Assembly (NCBI GenBank): GCA_023382975.1
Contig: JAHDXO010000041.1
Span: 1 to 64,000, forward strand
Length of the DNA: 64,000 nucleotides
Source of the DNA: Pirellulaceae bacterium
Lineage (GTDB): Bacteria > Planctomycetota > Planctomycetia > Pirellulales > Pirellulaceae
Reading direction: 5' to 3'
Under the pieces are notes generated by a model. That model was not told the origin of the DNA and did no database searches. It worked only from the letters and a program-made list of their open reading frames with translations. The position numbers were made by a program, and so were the translations under genes. Every line of letters starts with the position of its first letter. Positions within the stretch are counted from its first letter, which is position 1. Positions 28,001-34,915 of this stretch are shown piece after piece.

Positions 28001-29864
28001 TCCGCAGACGCCGGTTCTCGGCGTCGCGTTCTTGGCGGCAGGCGGTGAGGAAATCGCGTTCCAGGGGCGTGATGCGGTCGGCCAGCGCGGAGGCGTGTTC
28101 TTCGGTCTCCGCGAGTTTGGCACTGGTGCCGTGAAAGAGGCGCCGCTTGCTGCGAGCGTTGGCTTGCCAATCGTTGGCGGCGCGCTCCAGTTCGCGGTGG
28201 ATTCGTTCCAGTTGGCGGTCTTCGTTGAGCCATGTCCGCAGTTGGGGCCAGTTGCGGATCAGGGTTTCGTGGGCGATCGACAACGAATGGTCGTCGACGA
28301 CGATCAAGCGGGCTTCGGGGCCGGCCAGCACGTCGATGACGGCATCGATCTCGGCGGCATCGGCGGATTCGGCGTACAGGGATTGACGATCCACGCGACG
28401 GCGAGCGTCCTCGGTGTCCTCCTCCAGCGAAGTCAGCTTGACGAAGATCCGGCGGGCGATCTGCTGCTGCGGCCCCGTCAGACGCTGCAGGGTTTCCTCG
28501 GCGCGCTTTCTCAAAGCGCCGCCGACTCCGCCGCTGCTCTTGTAGGCGTCCAGCGTCAGCCACGGACCGCGGCGCGCTCGCCAGAGTTCCGACAAGGCAT
28601 GTTCCAGCAGCGGCAGCGCGCCACTCTGACTGTGGACGTCGGCCAGCAAGACCTCCATCAGACCGGTCTCCAGCATCGCGCCCACCTCGTGCGCCGGCCG
28701 CTGGATGATCTCGCGCAGGGCCTCGTCGTCCTTGGCCAGTTCTCCCAGCATCATCTGCCGGTCCTGCAGCAGGTTCGTCAACTCCGGCACTCGCAGGCAG
28801 TGCGGGATGAAGTCCGCTCGCACCGTGATCACCGCCCGAAAACGGCCGTCGGGACGCAAGACCTCGTGGGCCACTTGGTGGATGAAACGGCCGATCCGCT
28901 CGTCGTACCGTTGGCGCGACGCGGCGTCGGCCTGGGCGCTGGGGGCGTGGGTGAACAGCTCCTCGAACTGATCGACGAACAGCAGTAGCGGTGCGGCGCT
29001 GTCGGCGAACCAAGTTTCGAGCGTGTTTCGCAGTCCCGTTTCCGGCTCGTCAAATTGCGCGAGCAAACTGGTCACGGCGGGGCCGCGATCTGCGGCAGGC
29101 AGGCGGCTTGCCAAGGCGTTGGCCAGCGAGCGAAAGGGATCGCTGCTTGGGGTACACGTGATCGTGCGCCACTGACGGCTACCGGGAATCACATCCTGGG
29201 CCAGTCGCGGCAACAAACCGGCCCGGACGATCGACGACTTGCCGCTGCCCGACGAACCGACCACGGCCACAAAGCGGTTGACGCGGAGCTTTTCGACGAG
29301 GTTTGGCTTGTCTTTGGTCGGTCCGATCTCCTGTTCGCGTCCGAAAAAGAACCGGGCGTGGTCGGCGTCAAAGTGCACCAGCCCGCGGTACGGGGCCGGT
29401 TCGTCCGGCAGTTCGATGCCCTCGAAGTCCGTGGCGAGCCCCTTGATGCCGGCGACCAGCCGCTTGAAGGCGATGTCGCTGGCGATCCCGTCGCGGAAAT
29501 CGACCCAGGTCCGCAATTGCAGGAAGTCCGGGATCGCGCCGGCGTCGGCTTCCGGTAGCACGACGGGGATGAGGCGGAACTCCTGCTTCTCGCGCACGGC
29601 GCGCTTCAAGGCGACCTGCATCTCCACGTTGTGCCACGGACCGTTTCCCGACGGACCGAAGAACACGGCCACGGTGGCACTGTCCGCCAATGCCGTTTCG
29701 AGTTCCGGCTGCCACGGCGCGCCGGGGACAAGGTGCCATTTGTCCAGAAACGGGCAGAGCCTCGCTTCGGCGACCAGCCGGCCCGCGATCTGCTCCACCA
29801 GCGGCTTATCTTGGCTGTTGTGCGAGAGGAAGACGTCGTACCGGGATGCTGCTGCCGCCGTCAT
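25014..29864 (-). CDS. TIR-nSTAND ATPase with transmembrane helix and long helical repeat tail
   Basis: A 1616-residue multidomain protein. TIR domain at residues 8-140: Y-D-V-F-L-S-H-N-S, F-L-D-K-W-H-L-V-P-G, and the W77-x-x-x-E81 pair that matches the catalytic position of NAD-cleaving TIRs. nSTAND ATPase at about 158-560: Walker A G-S-S-G-S-G-K-S (203-210), Walker B L-L-L-F-V-D-Q-F-E-E (293-302) and the L-S-I-A-H-E-T-L-I-R-N-W-P motif (528-540). One transmembrane helix at 621-642. Residues about 735-1600 hold 16 or so repeats with the consensus L-x-x-L-x-x-x-L-x-P-x-D-A-x-x-L-A-E-R-L. It is probably a STAND-type switch whose repeats sense a ligand and whose TIR acts on NAD or nucleotides (inference). 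Confidence 0.88.
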   Translation of the reverse strand: MTAAAASRYDVFLSHNSQDKPLVEQIAGRLVAEARLCPFLDKWHLVPGAPWQPELETALADSATVAVFFGPSGNGPWHNVEMQVALKRAVREKQEFRLIPVVLPEADAGAIPDFLQLRTWVDFRDGIASDIAFKRLVAGIKGLATDFEGIELPDEPAPYRGLVHFDADHARFFFGREQEIGPTKDKPNLVEKLRVNRFVAVVGSSGSGKSSIVRAGLLPRLAQDVIPGSRQWRTITCTPSSDPFRSLANALASRLPAADRGPAVTSLLAQFDEPETGLRNTLETWFADSAAPLLLFVDQFEELFTHAPSAQADAASRQRYDERIGRFIHQVAHEVLRPDGRFRAVITVRADFIPHCLRVPELTNLLQDRQMMLGELAKDDEALREIIQRPAHEVGAMLETGLMEVLLADVHSQSGALPLLEHALSELWRARRGPWLTLDAYKSSGGVGGALRKRAEETLQRLTGPQQQIARRIFVKLTSLEEDTEDARRRVDRQSLYAESADAAEIDAVIDVLAGPEARLIVVDDHSLSIAHETLIRNWPQLRTWLNEDRQLERIHRELERAANDWQANARSKRRLFHGTSAKLAETEEHASALADRITPLERDFLTACRQERDAENRRLRIYVLIMTVITIFAVAAGVIAWNARRASEEARRGTEEALVRGFYRTIGVEGASDGTVGGEMSIANREPLWDLATLPSENARVRDRLVETWFHDVESINRPIRGHGRGWRAVGELNPEVEQQIVDLATEFADHLVTLIETKAETDEFRRGRVEATLVALSQRLDPSDAAGLADRLVTEIIAADRNEFSSLNYPLKALGSRLEPADAARLAERLAVEMTEDTPGNHFVSLNESLPVFAGRLEQRGARQLAERLATALKKATDEYRQGGLDRTLAALAVKLGPADAAWLLEQLAVDPDVERIAGLSNGVAELALRCSSASEVGRETGEGGGLSTRTKILADRLVKTIENQTSNYLIIPRANALAQLVPLLEGGDACDLAKTLVTSMEGQRTWVVQSALSDTLEKVARTLKHDDALPLAERVAVAMGQIASKKADKYTDPLKSLSRALAALAGQLEPQNRSGLAAQGIGMLVSEMESGKVDYFGHENLRQAVPPLAALLESSDAILLAERVTASMKKTNTNTDQPESLSRVMMSLAPKLAPPDALQLPGDLIATMKDAALNNEQPYNRLIALSKAVIALAAKLESTKAKLLAESLTETMERKDINADELPSLGNAMLALASRLDRSDDVEALALRGVKRLVWAMELKEMEFKLGSVSDSLTTLSSRLDLSSDEATRELARGANRIADRMIANETNRFYCGDLSEKLAHLARHLKADDAQRLATGMREAITQDKIVVDKLASFADAIFALTGELEPDTACSLAADRLARLLEDPKETDQDRLNKVGKSLVVLSARLPEAQVLALGERMLKVLEAPNGEYGSQIATRLDTLAGLSAHLEPVHAAILAERLAAAIDNEQDRFRHERLTDALVSLSPCLNSKLSAMRMFAISHFLVRPAAANELEKDERERVKALLHPLDAEQLVEVLKWPFCVGEAEKMVLTELEKRLSTPERPVKFGGDVRKFVAQAESLGITNHKTPAQRPTLEKAREELDALLKAPAAKP

Positions 29865-29924
29865 GGTCGAGCCTCCGCGAAGGGGAAAGAGGACGACACG
29901 CGGATCGTAGCTCCCGCCCTCTTA

Positions 29925-29953
29925 TTGACCTGTCGATGCACAAATAATATACT
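29925..29953 (+). promoter_or_regulatory. strong sigma70-like promoter for the 30091-31859 module
   Basis: TTGACC (29925-29930) and TATACT (29948-29953) are separated by exactly 17 bases, within the divergent region between the TIR-nSTAND gene and the 30091 gene. Predicted transcript start is near 29960, giving a leader of about 130 bases. Pattern-based. Confidence 0.6.
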
Positions 29954-30090
29954 GCGGTCGCGGCGTGAGTCAAGCACGGTGCCGTAATGCCCCTTTGCCG
30001 CCTTGTTTCAACACCTTGCCGCGGCTATAGTCGCGCCGCTCGCCGGGGACCATTTTGTCGTTTCCTTCTGGCCTGGATCGGTTTCCTGTC

Positions 30091-30876
30091 ATGAACTGGC
30101 TTGTCTCATTTTTGGTTGCCGTGATCACGGGAGGCCTGGGCTTGTTGAGTGCAGGCGCGGTCACGGCGGCGTATGCGGAATGGTATCACGTCTCGAACCG
30201 GGAAGGCGCGGCGGGCTATTTGATAGTCGGCATCGCGATCCTCGGCGGCATGGGCGGATTCCTGATCGGTTTGGTCGCATCGAGAATTCTGGGGGACGCC
30301 GGCTTGGGGAGGACGTTTGTCTGTTCCGCGGGCCTGGTGCTGGGTTCCGCCGCGCTATTGACGCTGGCGTTCTACCTCCTGGCCGACATTCCGCCTCGGA
30401 TTGACGGCGCTGAACTGCGCCTGGAAGTGGAAATCAAACTGCCCGCCGGACATGCCCAACCGGTCGGCGAAGGGAGCTTCACTCTCGGCTCCGTGATCCG
30501 ACATCGGCAGCGCGCATCGCAGGCCGGCGAACTGCACCTGGACCAGGCGCGCCTGGAAGACGGTCGCTGGATCGTGCCGGCGGACGTGGATCTGTTCACC
30601 ACGCGCGGATTGCGCGCCATCCTGGCGGAAGTCGACGGAACGCGGATCGCCGCCTTCATCATCCCGTTGCCCGGTCGGCCCGATCCCGACCACGAGCAGT
30701 GGAGCGACTGGGGGCCGCAGCCACGCGGGAACCAGCCGCCGTGGCCGGACAGCCAACCGTCGTATCGCTTTCGGGTCCAGCGCATCCTGCCTCCGGAGGC
30801 CCAACCGTCGGAGGCCGACATCCGGGAAGCCGAGGCCCAGACGCAGATCGATGCCACCCCGGCCGACGCACCATGA
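30091..30876 (+). CDS. membrane protein of unknown function
   Basis: A 261-residue protein with three transmembrane helices (about residues 5-27, 41-62, 74-97) and a C-terminal soluble beta-rich domain (100-240) followed by an acidic, Pro-rich tail. I do not recognise the family. Start ATG 30091 directly precedes the first helix; a TTG 12 codons upstream is also open. Its stop overlaps the next gene's start (ATGA), so the two proteins are translationally coupled. The pair is divergent from the TIR-nSTAND gene. Confidence 0.7.
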   Translation: MNWLVSFLVAVITGGLGLLSAGAVTAAYAEWYHVSNREGAAGYLIVGIAILGGMGGFLIGLVASRILGDAGLGRTFVCSAGLVLGSAALLTLAFYLLADIPPRIDGAELRLEVEIKLPAGHAQPVGEGSFTLGSVIRHRQRASQAGELHLDQARLEDGRWIVPADVDLFTTRGLRAILAEVDGTRIAAFIIPLPGRPDPDHEQWSDWGPQPRGNQPPWPDSQPSYRFRVQRILPPEAQPSEADIREAEAQTQIDATPADAP

Positions 30877-31859
30877 TCATCCCCGACGAACACGCGAAGG
30901 CGATTGCCGACTTCCCTCAGGTCTTGCGGAACCTGATCGAGGCCGAACTTGCCGCCGGAAACCGCATCATCGAACTCGGCAGCGGGTTTCCCGCGCCTCC
31001 GGTGGGCGCGTGTTTGAAGTTGGCCCAACGCGTCTCGACCCGGCCTCGTGCCTCCAGCGGGGAACTCCAGTTCTTCGAGCGCAACCGCAGCGATTACTCG
31101 GGCGAGTTCACCGATGCGAAGCGGTACTTCTTCGTGCTCGAACCGCCGCTGCCGCCTCCGACCGAGCCGGACATGGATGCGATCCGCGCCGAGCGCGAGG
31201 CCCGCCAGCACGCCGCGGACGCCGGTTTGCCAGTGTCGGCGCGCAGCTCGGCGTCCTTGGTCGATCGCTTCCGGGCAAGCATGATCATGGACCACGAGCG
31301 CTGGCGCGAAGGCGTCGGCTACGATCTGGAACTGGTCACTGCCGCCACGCCGGAGGAGCGTGTGACGATCGAGCAACTGCTTCTCGATGGCGGCATCCGC
31401 GGCTGGCGCGACGTGGAAGCGCTCGCTGCACTCGACACGCCGCGGGCGCGGGAGGCACTGAGGGCCGCGCTGCATGGCCCCAACCCGGAAGTCCGCTCCG
31501 CCGTCCTCCGCTATGCGCCGGACCTGGTCACCGACCAGGAGCGCATCGCGGCACTGGTTCAGTCTCTGCGCGACGCCGAGTTCTACGGCGGCCTGTCGCA
31601 AACGCTCGATCACGTGGCGGTGTTCCATCCGCCGGAGGTCGTCGAGGCCCTGCTGCGCGGCGTGCTGGAACGCGCGGGGGAGGTGGCGGTCCACTTCGCC
31701 GCGATGCTGGCGTTCATCCACGGCCAGGCGGCCGAGCCGTTCGACATGGACCAGCGTCCCTTCTTCCTGCGGTTCAACACGGACGACCGGGCGGAACGCG
31801 AATCGGCGTTTCGGGAACTGTGCGCGAGGCTCGGCACCGGCGAAACGATCCCTATGTAG
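30873..31859 (+). CDS. soluble protein with HEAT-like C-terminal repeats, unknown function
   Basis: A 328-residue cytoplasmic protein with no signal or membrane segment. The N-terminal 100 residues are compact (D-F-P-Q-V-L-R-N-L-I-E-A-E-L-A-A-G-N-R), the middle contains an acidic linker, and residues 165-300 are helical with HEAT-like repeats (A-L-R-A-A-L-H-G-P-N-P-E-V-R-S-A-V-L). HEAT-like domains usually bind protein. ATG 30873 overlaps the upstream stop. I do not assign a function; a partner or inhibitor for the upstream membrane protein is a plausible guess. Confidence 0.7.
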   Translation: MIIPDEHAKAIADFPQVLRNLIEAELAAGNRIIELGSGFPAPPVGACLKLAQRVSTRPRASSGELQFFERNRSDYSGEFTDAKRYFFVLEPPLPPPTEPDMDAIRAEREARQHAADAGLPVSARSSASLVDRFRASMIMDHERWREGVGYDLELVTAATPEERVTIEQLLLDGGIRGWRDVEALAALDTPRAREALRAALHGPNPEVRSAVLRYAPDLVTDQERIAALVQSLRDAEFYGGLSQTLDHVAVFHPPEVVEALLRGVLERAGEVAVHFAAMLAFIHGQAAEPFDMDQRPFFLRFNTDDRAERESAFRELCARLGTGETIPM

Positions 31860-31880
31860 GACGGGCTTCCCAGCCCGTCC
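31859..31880 (+). terminator. 9-bp GC-rich hairpin between convergent genes
   Basis: GGACGGGCT (31859-31867), loop TCCC, AGCCCGTCC (31872-31880). It begins at the last base of the stop codon of the 30873 gene and faces the end of the patatin-like gene at 31991. No T-run follows, so it may be a stem that protects the transcript end or a dispersed repeat rather than an intrinsic terminator. Confidence 0.4.
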
Positions 31881-31990
31881 AGTTCCGTGCGGAAGCTTGT
31901 TTCGCCGGTGGTTCGCAGATTTTGCGAAAGCGCAGGAAGAACCGCTGATCGACGCTGATGAACGCTGATCTGTCTTGGCTGCGGCAAAGC

Positions 31991-34840
31991 TCAACCTGCC
32001 GCGCCCCGAGAAATCCGCGAGCGTGGGAGGAAGCAGTCGGCAATCTCCTGATACCAGTCGGCGAGCGACAACTGGCACTGTTCGGCATGCTGCCGGGCCA
32101 AATCGCTTAGCACTTCCGGGGAAAACAGGTCGGCGGTGATGTGTTCGCCCAGACAGCGGTAGGCTTCGAACTGCTCTTCGTCAAACACTTGATCCGCGGT
32201 CGATTGGTGCGGGAACTCGGGATGCCGGCGGCGGTAGTCGAGCACGTAATCCGGCTCGTTGCCCGTCACTGTCAGCTTGATGTAGATCAGCAACCCGGTG
32301 GCGCCGTCCGGATACTCGATGCGGCCCACGCCGAAGTGGCCGCGGCTGAAGGCCGGTCGCCCGGTCGCGCTGGCACCGTGGTCGTCGTCCGATTGCGCAG
32401 CCGACTGGGTCCAACGCAAGCGCCCCAGGTCCATGACGATCCGCACGCCCAGATCCACCCAGGCGAACTGCTGCAGCCGGATCAAGCCCGGAAAGACAAT
32501 CTCCGGATCGCACTCGCCGTCGATGGCGATGATATATCGGCAGCGGCGCCGCAGCAGTTCGTATAGCCCCAGGTTCTCCAGATGGCCGCCGTCGGAGACG
32601 TTGACGTAGCGCGAACGCTGGTCCATCTGATTGAGCGCCTCGCGCAGCAAGTAATCCGGGCCCGGAGCGGACAACGCTTGCAGCCATCGATTTTGCCAGC
32701 GCGGCGGGATCGGCCGGTGCAGCCAATACCCCAGCCGGACATTCAGCAGGGCGAGCAGGAAACTGGCGTTGCGGATCGACGCCATGCCCATCTGCGGCGC
32801 CGCGGCCGCGCCGGAGATCGCCACGGCCGTGCCAAGATCCAGGTGCAAATCGGCCGCTTCCCACTGGAGCGTCGGATGGTAGCCCAGCACCGGGCTGCCG
32901 CAGTAGTGTTTCGAAAACAGATAGAAATCGCGGTCCCGCCCCCGCAACTCGGCGATCTTTGACGACGGCAGATTCAACGCGGCGTTGATCAAATGGTACG
33001 GAGCGGTCGAGCCGGGCTGCTGCCGCATCTGGGACAATCGCTGCTGGCAGCGCGGCGGGTGTTCCGTCGAACGGACCGTTCCGTCCGGCTGTCGGCGCAG
33101 CAAGTACGTTTCGGCGAGCCGATTGCGGTAGTAGCGGTGCAACGACGTGAAATTGACGTTGGTCAACAGCGCGTACAAGGAACTACCCACCAGCAGCAGC
33201 CACAGCAGTCCGGTGGCCGTCAACTCGAAGGTCCAACCCTTCACGCCCACCAGCGACGCATCGAATCGCGCCACGTACTGCGGCGGATCGGCGACGTAGA
33301 CGCGGCACAGCTCGAAATAGGCGAACACCACCAGGGCCGGACCGGCCAACCACAACAGCGAGAATAACAGCTTCCCAAGCCGGGGCCGCGTGCTGACCAG
33401 CCGGGCCACCCAGCGGCTTCGCGCCGCCAGAAAACCAGCCGCGTTCACCAACGCGACGCCGGTTGCCGCCAGCGACCAGCCCTTGGTCGCCGTGTACAGC
33501 GAGTCGGACGCGAAATGCACTGCGGCGTAGTAGCCGTAGTGGGCCAACGGGACGCTGTCGAGCGCCGTCGCCAGCAGCGAAACGGCAAAGCCTCCGACGG
33601 TCAACCACTGCCATGCGGATGCCGCGGCGGACCATGCGCCGCCCAGCCGCCCCAGTCGCTGGAGCAGCGGCACCAGGAACAACAACGCCAGACTCGCGGC
33701 CCACAACAATTGCGTCCACCACGACAGGTCCCAGATCGTCGGCTCCGCCGACTGTCCGCCTTCCACCGCCTGATGCAGGTCGGCAAGTCGGCTCTGCAAC
33801 ACCGCGCCGGTCGCCAGCACCGCGACGAAGACCAGCGTGCTGAGCACGATCAGATTGCTGGCGATGCCGTAGGCCGCTTGTCCGACCGTTCCCAGCCAAC
33901 CCGAGAAGCTCGCCGGCAGGATGTACCGGCTGTGATTTCGCAAGTGACGGATCGCGGCCGAATCGCCCGCGACGTCCGTTTTGAACGGCGCGCGATCCGG
34001 TTGCGGGCCACAGTCCGGCGAGTCCGTATTGAGCAGCGAGCTGAGCCACGCGCCCACATACCCGCCCCCGGAGACGGTCGAGAGATAGTCCAGTTGGCGC
34101 AACATCCCCCGCGCGGCCAGGCCCTGGATCACGCCCAGCGCGAACGTCGCCGAGCGGATTCCGCCGCCCGAGACGGCCAACCCGACCAGATCATCGCTGC
34201 CGCGCGTCTGGCCGACCGCCGCGCGTCGATCCTCGATCTCCACCCGTTCCCGCTGGAGGATCTGCTCGGCATCGTCCCCGCTCGCCGGCACCGATGGCAG
34301 TCCCAGCAGCCGATCGAACGCGATGCTGTCGCCCGATTCGACTCGCGTCCCCGGCGACGTCGGCTGCGTCCTGGCCGTGACCGCGCCGCCGCAGGCGACC
34401 GCTTCCAGCAGCCGTTCGGCCAGCACCAACTTCTGCTGCACCTTTCGCAGTTCGCCACGGAACTCGCGGCACGCATCGTCCCGCGCCAGATCGCCCGCCA
34501 CTTTCCGGCGATGCCATTGGGCAGTGAAGGGCCGGATCACCTGGTTCAGCACCGCCACGACCACCGCCGCCGTCTGCTGGGCATCCGCGCCGTGCTTCTT
34601 CAGCACGTCCCGGACGATCTGAAACAGTCTGTACAGACTGTCCAGCGCCGTCGCTTCGTCTCCGTCCAAGAAATGCAGCGGCTGCGTACTGATCCGCGTC
34701 CGCAACTCGACCAACACGTCCCAAGCCAACGCCCGGTCCTTGTCCCCCGGCGAACCGCCGCCGTCCAGCAGCCAGTCCAGTCCCAACTCGCGGATCAAAC
34801 CCTCGGCATCGACCAGAATGATCAATTCGTTCCAGGTCAT
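31991..34840 (-). CDS. multi-spanning patatin-like phospholipase
   Basis: A 949-residue protein. An N-terminal helical region (1-215) precedes a patatin core split by an insert. The core has G-G-G-I-R (225-229), the nucleophile elbow T-V-S-G-G-G with Ser257, and the catalytic D-G-G at 750-752. Between roughly residues 310 and 560 there are six or more transmembrane helices. The enzyme should hydrolyse membrane phospholipid acyl chains, so it could disrupt membranes if activated. It follows the TIR-propeller gene after 75 bases in the same direction. Patatin effectors are known in nucleotide-signal immunity; whether this one is such an effector is inference. Confidence 0.85.
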   Translation of the reverse strand: MTWNELIILVDAEGLIRELGLDWLLDGGGSPGDKDRALAWDVLVELRTRISTQPLHFLDGDEATALDSLYRLFQIVRDVLKKHGADAQQTAAVVVAVLNQVIRPFTAQWHRRKVAGDLARDDACREFRGELRKVQQKLVLAERLLEAVACGGAVTARTQPTSPGTRVESGDSIAFDRLLGLPSVPASGDDAEQILQRERVEIEDRRAAVGQTRGSDDLVGLAVSGGGIRSATFALGVIQGLAARGMLRQLDYLSTVSGGGYVGAWLSSLLNTDSPDCGPQPDRAPFKTDVAGDSAAIRHLRNHSRYILPASFSGWLGTVGQAAYGIASNLIVLSTLVFVAVLATGAVLQSRLADLHQAVEGGQSAEPTIWDLSWWTQLLWAASLALLFLVPLLQRLGRLGGAWSAAASAWQWLTVGGFAVSLLATALDSVPLAHYGYYAAVHFASDSLYTATKGWSLAATGVALVNAAGFLAARSRWVARLVSTRPRLGKLLFSLLWLAGPALVVFAYFELCRVYVADPPQYVARFDASLVGVKGWTFELTATGLLWLLLVGSSLYALLTNVNFTSLHRYYRNRLAETYLLRRQPDGTVRSTEHPPRCQQRLSQMRQQPGSTAPYHLINAALNLPSSKIAELRGRDRDFYLFSKHYCGSPVLGYHPTLQWEAADLHLDLGTAVAISGAAAAPQMGMASIRNASFLLALLNVRLGYWLHRPIPPRWQNRWLQALSAPGPDYLLREALNQMDQRSRYVNVSDGGHLENLGLYELLRRRCRYIIAIDGECDPEIVFPGLIRLQQFAWVDLGVRIVMDLGRLRWTQSAAQSDDDHGASATGRPAFSRGHFGVGRIEYPDGATGLLIYIKLTVTGNEPDYVLDYRRRHPEFPHQSTADQVFDEEQFEAYRCLGEHITADLFSPEVLSDLARQHAEQCQLSLADWYQEIADCFLPRSRISRGAAG

Positions 34841-34915
34841 GGGATTTCTCGTCGTCGAAAGGGCGTCAGAACCGTGCCGTAGAGAAGGAGAGGAAACGTC
34901 TATTTCTTTAGTCTG

